Made by a program: the position numbers and the translations under genes | Part shown: positions 32,572-41,586 of the stretch, piece after piece | Numbering within the stretch: position 1 is the first letter of the stretch | How the letters are laid out: the number at the start of each line of letters is the position of its first letter | The notes under the pieces: model-generated | What the model was told of the DNA's origin: nothing | Seen by the model: the letters and a program-made list of their open reading frames with translations, nothing else | The model's database searches: none | Assembly (NCBI RefSeq): GCF_022606295.1 | Contig: NZ_JAHHZS010000029.1 | Span: 1 to 53,479 of the forward strand | Length of the DNA stretch: 53,479 bases | Origin: Arthrobacter bambusae | Lineage (GTDB): Bacteria; Actinomycetota; Actinomycetes; Actinomycetales; Micrococcaceae | Direction: 5' to 3'

Positions 32572-33513
32572 ATGCGAACTGTACGTGACCTGTTGATAGG
32601 CTCCTTAGTCTTCTTGTCGTGGGTTGGTTCCGCAGCCTCGGCGAATGCCGAGAGCACAGAGCCGCCGATCACCATTGGATTCAGGAAGAGCGGTGTGAGC
32701 CTGGGTTCTGAGAATTGGATCCGTGACCCCCAATCCGGCGAAATCGTCCGTGCCCCTCTAAACCACGTCAGCGACGACCCCAACCAATACAAAGCAGAGC
32801 TTCAATGCCAGGTAGACGACAATGCCTTGGACAAGAAGTGCCTACCCGGGCAGGTGCGATGCCCGCCCCGCGAGCCCGGTGAGAAGCCTGGAACGCCGGT
32901 GATCTGGAAGGTCGCGCCTAAAGCGGTTTCGAATCCCACGTGGACTGACTGGAAATCGGGAAACAACGGCCCATCTTGCCTGTACGACCAAAAGCCAGAG
33001 GACGTCCTGCCCAGGATCGCGGCGAGAATTGAGAGCGACTTCCGCAACCTTCCCGTCAAAGCGGCGGACCTGGCCGCCCAGCCAAGCCCGCACACACTCA
33101 AAGGCGCTGAAACCAACATCTTCGCGAACGCCGTCGAGCAGCAATTCGATGTGACGATCCTCGGCCAGCGAGTCCACATAGTCGCAACTCCCGTGGAGTA
33201 CACCTATGGCTACGGGGACGGCAACAGTCTCGGGCCAACACCGTTTGCTGGCGGCCCGCTTCCGGAGGCGGAATGGGGCCAAAAGACGAGAACAAGCCAC
33301 GTGTATCAACAGACCGGTGACTTTCAGGTGTCCGTGACCACCACCTTCCGCGGCACGTACTCCGTGAATGGTGGCCCGAACATGCGGATCCCAGGCACCG
33401 GACAGTTTGCGTCGCCGTCGCAGAGGGTGAGTGTCTGGCGGTCGATAACGCGCAACTACGCCGACAATTGCATCGTGAACCCACGAGGCGAGGGCTGCCC
33501 GGGCGTTCCGTAG
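32572..33513 (+). CDS. Secreted protein with PKD-like domain, partner of DUF6318
   Basis: Predicted exported protein of 313 residues with a signal peptide (about 1-26, ending ANA) and no lipobox. Several cysteine pairs occur in the first half (ELQCQVDD, KKCLPGQVRCPP). The segment VEYTYGYGDGNSLGP followed by TSHVYQQTGDFQVSVTTTFRGTYSV has the FGDG...H.Y..G.Y.V pattern of PKD domains, at about residues 205-275. The start ATG lies 2 bases after the DUF6318 lipoprotein stop, so they are coupled and may work together on the cell surface. Lower GC than the neighbours. No enzyme motif seen. Confidence 0.7.
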   Translation: MRTVRDLLIGSLVFLSWVGSAASANAESTEPPITIGFRKSGVSLGSENWIRDPQSGEIVRAPLNHVSDDPNQYKAELQCQVDDNALDKKCLPGQVRCPPREPGEKPGTPVIWKVAPKAVSNPTWTDWKSGNNGPSCLYDQKPEDVLPRIAARIESDFRNLPVKAADLAAQPSPHTLKGAETNIFANAVEQQFDVTILGQRVHIVATPVEYTYGYGDGNSLGPTPFAGGPLPEAEWGQKTRTSHVYQQTGDFQVSVTTTFRGTYSVNGGPNMRIPGTGQFASPSQRVSVWRSITRNYADNCIVNPRGEGCPGVP

Positions 33514-33668
33514 GACAGCTGGGAAACACGCCTTCGACTCCGGCACGGTGCCCGTCCGCGGAAGGCGGGGTGCCGCCGTCGTGATGTGATCCGAGTCTCA
33601 ACAGGAATAGTTGCAGGCGCGTGGCAGTTGCCGCCAGTGGACCTGTTCCCGTTTGAAAGGCACTGCCC

Positions 33669-34739
33669 ATGTTGTTTTCCCCTTTGACTCTTGGCGAGAT
33701 TGAACTTCCCAACCGCTTGGTCATGGCGCCGCTGACCCGCCTCCGTTCGGGCGCCGAGGGTGTTCCCGGCCCGCTGGTTGTGGAACACTACCGGCAGCGT
33801 GCTTCCCTCGGGCTGATCGTTAGCGAGGGCACCTACCCGACGCCCGCAGGCCAGTCCTACCCCGGGCAGCCCGGGCTCGTCACGGAGGAACAGCTCGCGG
33901 GCTGGAAAAAGGTGACCGACGCCGTCCATGCCGAGGGCGGCCGGATTTTCGCCCAGGTCATGCACGGAGGCCGCGTTTCCCACGCGGACATCACCGGCGG
34001 CCACGAGATCGTGGCACCCAGTGCCGTGGCCATCGACGGCGAAGTCCGCACCCCGAACGGCAAGAAGCCGTACCCCGTGCCCCGCGAACTGAGCACCGAT
34101 GAACTTCCCTCGGTAATCCAGGAAATCGTCACAGCATCCCGGAACGCCGTCGAGGCAGGATTCGACGGCGTCGAGCTCCACTCGGCGAATGGCTACCTGC
34201 TGCATGAATTCCTGGCCCCCAACAGCAATGTCCGCACTGACAGCTATGGCGGCTCCCCGGAAAACCGTGCACGCTTCGTGATCGAGACCGTCAACGCGGT
34301 GGTGGAAGCGCTGGGCGCCAACAGGGTCGGCATCCGGATTTCCCCGGAGCACTCGGTCCAGGGGATTGCCGAGACCGACCCCGCCGATGTCCGCGCCACC
34401 TATGAAGTCCTGGTCGACACCATTGCTTCGCTCAACCTCGCCTACCTCAGCATCCTTCACCATGATCCCAAGGGTGAGCTCGTCCAGGACCTGCGCGAGC
34501 GCTTCAACGGCACGTTCCTTGTGAACACCGGGTTCGGCGTAGTGACCACGCGGGATGAAGCCTTGGCACTCGTGGCCGACGGTCACGCCGACGCCGTGGT
34601 CGTTGGCCGCCCAGCTATCGCCAACCCGGACCTTGCGCGCAGGTGGCGTGAAGGCCTCCCGCTGAACGAACCGGATCCGTCCACGTTCTACGGCGAAGGC
34701 GCCAAGGGGTACACCGACTACCCGTTCTACGCCAACTAG
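33669..34739 (+). CDS. Old yellow enzyme-family ene-reductase
   Basis: FMN-dependent NAD(P)H oxidoreductase, 356 residues, of the N-ethylmaleimide reductase/OYE group. It reduces activated C=C bonds such as enones, maleimides or nitro compounds. LFSPLTLGEIELPNRLVMAPLTR is the family N-terminus; AQVMHGGRVSH, ELHSANGYLLHEFLAPNSN (substrate-binding His and Asn), NVRTDSYGGSPENRARF and the phosphate-binding GHADAVVVGRPAIANPDL near the end complete the pattern. AAAGG lies 8-9 bases before the ATG. It appears monocistronic, with a strong hairpin directly after it. Confidence 0.93.
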   Translation: MLFSPLTLGEIELPNRLVMAPLTRLRSGAEGVPGPLVVEHYRQRASLGLIVSEGTYPTPAGQSYPGQPGLVTEEQLAGWKKVTDAVHAEGGRIFAQVMHGGRVSHADITGGHEIVAPSAVAIDGEVRTPNGKKPYPVPRELSTDELPSVIQEIVTASRNAVEAGFDGVELHSANGYLLHEFLAPNSNVRTDSYGGSPENRARFVIETVNAVVEALGANRVGIRISPEHSVQGIAETDPADVRATYEVLVDTIASLNLAYLSILHHDPKGELVQDLRERFNGTFLVNTGFGVVTTRDEALALVADGHADAVVVGRPAIANPDLARRWREGLPLNEPDPSTFYGEGAKGYTDYPFYAN

Positions 34740-34754
34740 GACACCCGAGACCCC

Positions 34755-34785
34755 GACGGCGGCACCTGCGAAAGGTGCCGCCGTC
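34755..34785 (+). terminator. Perfect hairpin terminator after the ene-reductase
   Basis: GACGGCGGCACCT (34755-34767) and AGGTGCCGCCGTC (34773-34785) are perfectly complementary around GCGAA, and GCGGTTT follows. It is 15 bases after the stop codon. Confidence 0.85.
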
Positions 34786-34943
34786 GCGGTTTAACCCTTC
34801 TCGGCCACCGCCCGCCGGCACCCGACGCCCAGGGAGAAACAAAGTAGTCGCCCTTGGGCGGTTCCCAGTGCCGAATTCGGGTTTAGGGTTTTTAGTGAAG
34901 TAACAATCCCGAAGCGGCCCCGGCCGGGGAAGGGGTGGTTGTC

Positions 34944-36704
34944 ATGGCAACGAAGACCCAGTTTGTCAGGGGCGGCCGACAGGCCCGTATCGCGCAAGCG
35001 ATTGCCAGCCCGCACTACAAATGGACCGTACTGGTCAACGCCACGTTGGGTGTGCTGATGGCGACCATCAATTCCTCCATCATGCTGATCGCCCTGCCTG
35101 ACATTTTCCGTGGCATCCACGTCGATCCACTGGCCCCCGGCAACACGAGCATGCTGTTGTGGCTGGTCATGGGCTACATGGTGGTCACAGCGGTGTTGGT
35201 CGTTACCTTTGGGCGGCTGGGCGATATGTACGGCAGGGTGAAAATGTACAACGCCGGCTTCGCCATCTTCACCGTGTTCTCGGTGCTGCTGTCCCTCACG
35301 TGGCTTTCCGGCACCTCGGGCGTCCTCTGGCTGATCATCATGCGTGTCCTCCAGGGCATCGGCGGCGCGATGCTGATGGCCAATTCCACAGCCATCATCA
35401 CCGACGTCTTCGAGGTCAATCAGCGCGGACTGGCATTGGGCCTGAACCAGGTTGCCGGCATCGCAGGCTCCTTCCTGGGCCTCATCATCGGCGGGCTCCT
35501 GGGTCCGCTGGACTGGAGGCTCGTGTTTCTTGTCTCCGTGCCGGTGGGGTTGGCGGGCACCGTCTGGGCCTACCTGAGCCTGCACGACACCGGGATCAGG
35601 CAGCCGGCCAAACTGGACTGGTGGGGCAACGCGACGTTTGCGGTGGGTCTGATCGCAGTGTTGGTAGGCATCACCTACGGCATCCAACCGTACGGCGGCA
35701 ACACCATGGGCTGGACCAACCCATGGGTGCTCACGGCGCTGATAGGAGGAGCCGCGGTGCTGGCAGTGTTCTGCTGGGTCGAGATGAGGATAGAGGAGCC
35801 CATGTTCCATCTGGCACTGTTCCGTATCCGTGCCTTCACCGCTGGAAACCTGGCCTCCCTGATGTCCGGCATCGGCAGGGGCGGCCTGATGTTCATCCTG
35901 ATCATCTGGTTGCAAGGGATCTGGCTTCCCCAGCACGGTTACAGCTTCGAAATCACGCCGCTCTGGGCCGGGATCTACATGCTGCCCCTCACTGCGGGGT
36001 TCCTGATCGCGGGACCCGTATCCGGCTGGCTCTCAGACCGCCACGGGGCCAGGCTCCTGGCCACCTTGGGCATGGTGGTGGCAGCGGCCAGCTTCCTGTG
36101 GCTGCTGGTGCTGCCGGTGAACTTCGGTTATTTGCCGTTCTCGCTGGCGTTGTTGGTCAACGGCTTGGGCATGGGACTGTTCGCCGCACCCAACCGGGCC
36201 GGCATCATGAACGCGCTGCCGCCCAACCGCCGCGGCGTGGGTGCGGGCATGAGCACCACATTCCAAAACTCGGCCATGGTGCTCTCCATCGGCATCTTCT
36301 TTTCGCTCATGATCACCGGGCTGGCCCGGACGCTGCCGCAGACGCTGACCTCAGGCTTGATGGCGCACGGGGTGGCTGCCGCGGACGCCGCCAAAGTCGC
36401 CCAATTGCCGCCGGTGTCTGTGTTGTTCTCCTCTTTGCTGGGCTACAACCCGGTCCAAACACTGCTCGGACCGAAAGTGCTGAACGCCCTCCCGGCCAAA
36501 GACGCGGCCTTCCTGACGGGCCGCTCCTTCTTCCCGAGCCTGATTTCAGGCCCGTTCGCCGAAGGGTTGGCCGTCGCGTTCGCCTTTGCCATCGCCGCGT
36601 GCCTGGTGGCCGCCTTCGCCTCGGCCCTGCGCGGCGGCAAGTATGAGTACAAGGAACTTCCGGGTAGGGCCGAGGCAGCTGAGCGGCAGGCATCACCCAA
36701 CTGA
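34944..36704 (+). CDS. DHA2-family MFS transporter, EmrB/QacA type
   Basis: Proton antiporter of the 14-TM DHA2 group, 586 residues. TM1 contains INSSIMLIALPDIFRG; motif A is FGRLGDMYGRVK; TM5 motif C is NQVAGIAGSFLGLIIGG. Unlike the exporter at 8565 it has no coiled-coil tail. ATG 34944 is preferred because AAGGGG ends 8 bases before it. The gene seems to stand alone after a terminator. Its last two codons and stop (CCC AAC TGA) are the first bases of the 66-bp palindromic repeat, so the protein ends in repeat-derived Pro-Asn. Confidence 0.88.
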   Translation: MATKTQFVRGGRQARIAQAIASPHYKWTVLVNATLGVLMATINSSIMLIALPDIFRGIHVDPLAPGNTSMLLWLVMGYMVVTAVLVVTFGRLGDMYGRVKMYNAGFAIFTVFSVLLSLTWLSGTSGVLWLIIMRVLQGIGGAMLMANSTAIITDVFEVNQRGLALGLNQVAGIAGSFLGLIIGGLLGPLDWRLVFLVSVPVGLAGTVWAYLSLHDTGIRQPAKLDWWGNATFAVGLIAVLVGITYGIQPYGGNTMGWTNPWVLTALIGGAAVLAVFCWVEMRIEEPMFHLALFRIRAFTAGNLASLMSGIGRGGLMFILIIWLQGIWLPQHGYSFEITPLWAGIYMLPLTAGFLIAGPVSGWLSDRHGARLLATLGMVVAAASFLWLLVLPVNFGYLPFSLALLVNGLGMGLFAAPNRAGIMNALPPNRRGVGAGMSTTFQNSAMVLSIGIFFSLMITGLARTLPQTLTSGLMAHGVAAADAAKVAQLPPVSVLFSSLLGYNPVQTLLGPKVLNALPAKDAAFLTGRSFFPSLISGPFAEGLAVAFAFAIAACLVAAFASALRGGKYEYKELPGRAEAAERQASPN

Positions 36705-36761
36705 CTCGCAGTTGTTGTCGTTTTCAGCCCTCATAACGACATTAAGTGCGAGTCAGTTGGG
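36696..36761. repeat. 66-bp palindromic element, copy 2, between convergent genes
   Basis: The most regular copy: 27-base arms pair with three mismatches around a 12-base loop (TTCAGCCCTCAT). It begins CCCAACTGACTCGCAGTT and ends GTGCGAGTCAGTTGGG. It supplies the stop codon of the upstream transporter (TGA, 36702-36704) and, on the other strand, the last ten codons and stop of the nuclease/helicase gene (36731-36733). It may act as a bidirectional terminator. Confidence 0.92.
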
Positions 36762-39700
36762 CTGCTGCGCTGGCACAGGCCCACAAAACCACCCAGCTGT
36801 TCCAGCCCTTCCGGCCTGGTCGGCAGGTAGTTTGTCAGCTCGGGTGAGCGCACGACGACGGCGCGCCACTGACCGCGCGACACCGCCACATTGATCCGGT
36901 TGCGTGAGAGCAGGAACTCCATGCCGCGCGGTACCTCGGCGGCAGCGGACGCAGCCATGGACACGATCACCACGGGGGCTTCCTGGCCCTGGAACTTGTC
37001 CACGGTCCCGACCCGTACGCCGCGTAGACCGGCCTCCCTTAGTTCGTGCTGAATGAGCTGGACCTGGGCGTTATAGGCCGCCACCACGAGAGTGTCCTTT
37101 TCGGCCAGGGGCCGCTCGCCGGATGATTCGCGCGGGTCGAGCCAAGCCAAGCCAAGGTGCGCCCGGACTTGCCGGACTACTTCCGCGGCCTCTTCCGGAG
37201 ACTGCGTGGAGTTGCCGTGGTGCTGGACGTAGACGCACTCGACGCCGGCCCGGACTCCGGAGAGCCGCCGCCTGGAAGCGGCCGGTGCTGAATGCAGCCG
37301 ATTATCGTAGGACAGCTCTGACACTGCAGCGCACAAATCCGGGTGCATGCGCCACGACGTCGCCAGGAAGTAGCCGAGCTCCGCGGGGAGCGTGTGCATG
37401 CCGTGGGCCAGCCAGCCGAGCGCAGACTCATCCACCGGTTCGGGGTGCTTGCCCTGGGTGACTTGGGGCAACTGCTGGGGGTCGCCGAGGAGCAGCAGTC
37501 TCTTCGTTGCCCTGCTGACGGCGAGGGTGTTGGCGAGCGAGAACTGACCGGCTTCGTCGATGACGAGCAAGTCCAGGGAACCCGCAGGAACGGTCCGGCC
37601 CGTCATGGTCCAGGCCGTGCCGCCGATCAAGCAGCCTCCGGGCGCGGCAAGCAACCGCTCGATGTCGTCCTTGGCTTGCTGGTCCCAGGGAACGGGGTCG
37701 TCGTGCTTCATTTCCTTGGCGATGAGTGCAGGGTCCACCCCGGCCTTGACTGCGGCGTGGAGCATGTTCTCGACGACGGCATGGGACTGTGCAACAACCC
37801 CAACTTTCCAGCCCGCACGCACCAGTCGCGCGATGACGCGCGAGCCGACGTATGTCTTACCCGTCCCCGGCGGACCTTGAACGGCAAGATATGACTGGTC
37901 CAGATCCGACACAGCGGCCGTGATGGCGTCCACGTATGCGTCGTCGCCGGTCCCGACGGCGGGCAGTTCCGCAAGAGTGGCCAGCCGAGGCGGGATTCGT
38001 CGCAACAAGTCCAACGCTGGGTCCTTGGGCCACGACGGCAGATGGGAACGCACCTTGATGGCCAGTTCGCTGAGGGCCTTCCGTTGCCCGTCTGTGTTGA
38101 CCGGAGCGTCGGGCGTCAAGGCCATGGGAAGCTGCGCGTATTCCTCGGCACTCTTGGGCAGTCGCTCTGAAATGGCCACGACATCGGAGGCGCCGTCGTC
38201 TGCCCCCGAGAGTGAGCTGCCTTCATCAAGGTCGTCGGAATCACCAACCTCGATGACCTCCGTGCCGGACATTCCCGATCTCCCGAGGGCGCTTTCGTTC
38301 TTGCCAAGGAAGGCATCGGGGAGCGGAGGCCCGTACATCCGGAAGTACTTCTTGCCGGGCGCGAAACCGGAACCGTCCGCGGCGTGCCCGAACAGCCGCA
38401 CCTTCCGGGCCGGATTGCTGCGCGGAGTCGGCTTGGCCCAGTCCTCCAGCACTTCGCCGCCTTCCACGATGAAGCAGTCCCTCGTGTCCTCCCACTCCGA
38501 GACTGGCCGGTCCAAGCGGTCGAAGTGTCCCCACCAGAATTGCTTGTCCTCACGCCGGTGAAAGCCGACCGCGGCCGCCACCATCGCCACCGCCCGGTTG
38601 TCATCGGAGCGAAGGGAGTCCTCCGGGAAGTCCGCCAGGTAGTCGAGGAGGGCTGTTTCCTCGGGTGCGGCCTCGTACTTTTCCGGCTGGGTCTCCGCGG
38701 GCAATTTGGGTCCCAAAGTGGCTGGAAGACCGGGTTCAATGGAGCGCTCCGCTGCCAAGCCCAGCAGCCAATTGCGCAGTTCCAGCGTGGAAAGGCAGTC
38801 GTATTCGTTGTAGTCGGAAATACCCGCCAGGATCGTTGCCGCTTCATCTTCGTGGTCCGCGTCCCGGGCGGTGCAGTAGTTGGAGTAGGCAACCACGGAG
38901 GCACCGGCGTCGGTCACGTCACCCGAACGCAAATGCTCGCCCATGTACAGGGGTTCGAGTTTCTTGATGCTGTACGAATCGGCGGAGATGCGGATGCTGT
39001 GCCGGACGGTGTCGTAGAGGTCCACGAGCACGCCTTCGCGGAGAAGGTTGTCCACGGCGGCTTCGCCGACGGTGTGGATGACAGACAGGTTGCGCAACGC
39101 GGTTTTCTCGTAGGCGGCGTAGTGGTAGATCCGCATGTCCGGGTACTTCATGCGGCGTTCCTCCACGTAGTCGAGGAACTCGATGAACGCCTGCCGTTCC
39201 TCAGCCCGGGAATGTGCCCAGAACGGCTTGAACACGGGAGATCCGCCCGGCTCCGTCGGATTTTCGACGACGCCGAACAAGTACTCGAGTCCCCAACGGC
39301 CGGTGACAGGGTCCTGCCACAAGGGGTCTCCCTCGAAGTCGAAGAAGATGTCTCCCGCGTCGGGGCGGGGGAGCCGGGCCAAGGAATTGGACTCCAGCAC
39401 GGAATAACTGATGCTCTTTGCCTCGCCGGTCTTGTCCGTGTACCTGACGGTGCCATCGGGGGTGGCTGTTCCGGTTTGGAGTCGGGCTTGTTCCTGCAGG
39501 CGCCGCGTGGCGGAATCCGGGGCGTCGGGCATGTCGGCAAGGGCGTCGATGGTGCAGATGCCGTTTCCCATGAGCTTCTTGCGCCGCGTGATCCTCATGC
39601 CCGCCACCATCAGCAGGTCCCGGTGGAGGCCTACCTGTTCTTTGCAGTAGTCGCAGCGGCCGCACGCGGTGACTCCGGTCGCGCCCCATTGGACAGGCTC

Positions 39701-40408
39701 CAAGCCGGATCGGTGCGTGTCCGTCAAAGCGAGGAAGCGGTCCCGGCGCTCACGGAATACCGGCAGGACATCGGCGAGCCGGTGGTTGCTGTGCACGTAG
39801 TCGAAGCCGCCCCGGCCGTCCGAACCAGCAGCGTCCCGCTGAATCGTAGCCCCGAGGACAAGGGTCAGATCCGGGGCCGGGGTGATTCCGGCCTTGAGTA
39901 GCTGATCGCCATACGCAGCGAGTTGTAGCAGCGCGGTGACCTTGGCGTGGCGGGCGAGCTTGGTGTCGTACACCGCATAGCTGCCATCCGGCTGCTTGAC
40001 GAGGAAATCGGAGCGTCCATGAAACTGTCCGTCGAAGAACGCGGCCTGGAAGACCACATCCGCGCCGGATCGCAGCGCCTCGATCGACTCCGCATGCTTG
40101 GCTTGCAGGGTGGCGCGGTCCATCGCTTCGGCGGGAACGACGTCGAACACGCCCTTACGTGCCAACGGATCCCAGGTGCCGAACTCGGCCACGAAACGGT
40201 CCAGCACCCTGTGCTCATGGACGTCGCCGAGCGCGGCGGTGCGCTCCAGCATTTCGTCGACGGCGAAGGCCGGCTTCTGCGCGAGGCCCAGTTTCTCGTC
40301 CAACGTGCGCAGCAACTGGTACTCGCAGGTAAAGGCCGTCACGAGGTCGCTGGCGGAAAACACCAAATCCTGCGCTTGCCCTGCATCTACCGAATCGAGA
40401 AAAAACAC
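36731..40408 (-). CDS. TM0106-family RecB-like nuclease fused to Upf1-like helicase
   Basis: A 1225-residue three-part enzyme. Residues of about 10-260 form a RecB-like nuclease: GRSDFLV (Asp134) and VYDTK (Asp148, Lys150) give the PD-(D/E)xK site, and Cys28 with CGRCDYC (Cys249, 252, 255) gives the four ligands of an AddB/Cas4-type Fe-S cluster. The middle starts with DIFFDFEGDP, an RNase H-like exonuclease motif. The C-terminal third is an SF1 helicase: GPPGTGKTYVG near 846, VIDEAGQ near 949, GDPQQLPQ, VDKFQGQE near 1136 and NVAVSRG. I chose GTG 40408 since homology starts there (VFFLDSVDAG). The last residues are encoded by the 66-bp repeat. A role in DNA repair or defence is inferred. Confidence 0.85.
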   Translation of the reverse strand: MFFLDSVDAGQAQDLVFSASDLVTAFTCEYQLLRTLDEKLGLAQKPAFAVDEMLERTAALGDVHEHRVLDRFVAEFGTWDPLARKGVFDVVPAEAMDRATLQAKHAESIEALRSGADVVFQAAFFDGQFHGRSDFLVKQPDGSYAVYDTKLARHAKVTALLQLAAYGDQLLKAGITPAPDLTLVLGATIQRDAAGSDGRGGFDYVHSNHRLADVLPVFRERRDRFLALTDTHRSGLEPVQWGATGVTACGRCDYCKEQVGLHRDLLMVAGMRITRRKKLMGNGICTIDALADMPDAPDSATRRLQEQARLQTGTATPDGTVRYTDKTGEAKSISYSVLESNSLARLPRPDAGDIFFDFEGDPLWQDPVTGRWGLEYLFGVVENPTEPGGSPVFKPFWAHSRAEERQAFIEFLDYVEERRMKYPDMRIYHYAAYEKTALRNLSVIHTVGEAAVDNLLREGVLVDLYDTVRHSIRISADSYSIKKLEPLYMGEHLRSGDVTDAGASVVAYSNYCTARDADHEDEAATILAGISDYNEYDCLSTLELRNWLLGLAAERSIEPGLPATLGPKLPAETQPEKYEAAPEETALLDYLADFPEDSLRSDDNRAVAMVAAAVGFHRREDKQFWWGHFDRLDRPVSEWEDTRDCFIVEGGEVLEDWAKPTPRSNPARKVRLFGHAADGSGFAPGKKYFRMYGPPLPDAFLGKNESALGRSGMSGTEVIEVGDSDDLDEGSSLSGADDGASDVVAISERLPKSAEEYAQLPMALTPDAPVNTDGQRKALSELAIKVRSHLPSWPKDPALDLLRRIPPRLATLAELPAVGTGDDAYVDAITAAVSDLDQSYLAVQGPPGTGKTYVGSRVIARLVRAGWKVGVVAQSHAVVENMLHAAVKAGVDPALIAKEMKHDDPVPWDQQAKDDIERLLAAPGGCLIGGTAWTMTGRTVPAGSLDLLVIDEAGQFSLANTLAVSRATKRLLLLGDPQQLPQVTQGKHPEPVDESALGWLAHGMHTLPAELGYFLATSWRMHPDLCAAVSELSYDNRLHSAPAASRRRLSGVRAGVECVYVQHHGNSTQSPEEAAEVVRQVRAHLGLAWLDPRESSGERPLAEKDTLVVAAYNAQVQLIQHELREAGLRGVRVGTVDKFQGQEAPVVIVSMAASAAAEVPRGMEFLLSRNRINVAVSRGQWRAVVVRSPELTNYLPTRPEGLEQLGGFVGLCQRSSPTDSHLMSL

Positions 40409-40500
40409 CGTGCCCCCAGACCGTTGAGCTGATGAAGCCAAGCTATCAGTGCGGTCCGACAGTAAGGCAGCCCCGGCGTGAGTGCCAGTGCAAAGCGGGG

Positions 40501-41586
40501 TCAGCCGGCGAAGCGGAGGGTGATCACCAGGCCGATGAGCGCCACCACGCCGGCAAGGAGCATGGCCGCCTTGGGATTGCCGAAATTGAGGGTCCATCCC
40601 AGGCCGAAGCGCCGCGGAACCATGAGAGCGTGGTCTTCGCGGTTGACGTAGAACAAGCCGCTCCGCCAGTATTTGTCGTCCTCGCGGTGGGTCAGGCTGG
40701 TGTCCTCCTCGCCTTCGTCCCGAGCGCGGTTGTTCCGGGCGAAGACAACCACGGCTACCGCGACGGCGGCCAGGATCGGGAGGACGACCACCAGCGGCGC
40801 CCAAGGCGTGACTGTGCCTGTCCACATCAGCAACGACGATCCCAGCATCGCGAGGTCGATCATCGCGAGCAATCCGAGCAGTGCCCTGGCGCCCAGCAGC
40901 ATGTACCGGCGGTGCCAGTGTGCGGAGCCTGCCGGGTGAGCCGGGTCGATGTCGGGCCGGCTGCGGAAGAGGATCGCCGCGGCTATGCCCACGAGCAGCG
41001 CTGTCACGCCGATCTGCACGAAGACCAGTGAAAAGGCGGTGCCGATCGATTTGGCGGCCAATCGGTTGGGTATGCCTTTCGCACCGTAGTGCACCGCGAG
41101 CACATCGGGCATCGATGGGTAGCTGATCACGCCGATCACTACAGTAGCGATGGTGACGATCAACGCCGGCGCCAGCCAGAGCCAGGGAAAACGCGGTGGA
41201 TCGGTCCGCAGTTCGGTATCCACCGCGATGCCTTGGCGCACTCCCTCATACCAACCCCCGGCGGCCTTTGCGGCCCGGATCTCGTGGTTGGCCAGGAAGA
41301 AGCAGCCGTACCAGAAGCCCACGAGCACCAGCACCGACAGCGGCAGGAGCAGCGTTTCGCCGGTCATTCCGTAAATGGCAAGGCAGACCCCGATGGCCAC
41401 GATCCCGCTCAGGAGAACCCGCCAACGGTAGACGCGGGTCTGCCTGACCACTGTCGGGTCGTCGGCACGTTGGGCCGGTACCCGGACCCCGAAGGGCACG
41501 GTCGGGCTGTTGATCGCTGGCAGGACCAGCGCGATGGCGAGCACCAGTGCCGCCAACGCGGCGCTCAGGACAATGGCAACGGTCAT
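40501..41586 (-). CDS. DUF1648/DUF5808 membrane protein
   Basis: Polytopic membrane protein of 361 residues with about eight helices. SYPSMPDVLAVHYGAKGIPNRLAAKS is the DUF1648 signature, and the C-terminal EDDKYWRSGLFYVNREDHALMVPRRFGLGWTLNFGNPKA matches DUF5808. Related Bacillus proteins accompany anti-sigma or immunity modules, but the molecular function is unknown. The start overlaps the stop of the GntR regulator by 4 bases, the standard arrangement in which a YtrA-type regulator controls its membrane partner. Confidence 0.8.
   Translation of the reverse strand: MTVAIVLSAALAALVLAIALVLPAINSPTVPFGVRVPAQRADDPTVVRQTRVYRWRVLLSGIVAIGVCLAIYGMTGETLLLPLSVLVLVGFWYGCFFLANHEIRAAKAAGGWYEGVRQGIAVDTELRTDPPRFPWLWLAPALIVTIATVVIGVISYPSMPDVLAVHYGAKGIPNRLAAKSIGTAFSLVFVQIGVTALLVGIAAAILFRSRPDIDPAHPAGSAHWHRRYMLLGARALLGLLAMIDLAMLGSSLLMWTGTVTPWAPLVVVLPILAAVAVAVVVFARNNRARDEGEEDTSLTHREDDKYWRSGLFYVNREDHALMVPRRFGLGWTLNFGNPKAAMLLAGVVALIGLVITLRFAG

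Noticed and set aside
38384..39901. Plus-strand frame of 505 codons inside the nuclease/helicase gene
   Set aside because: Shadow of the minus-strand gene, which has nuclease and helicase motifs in order.
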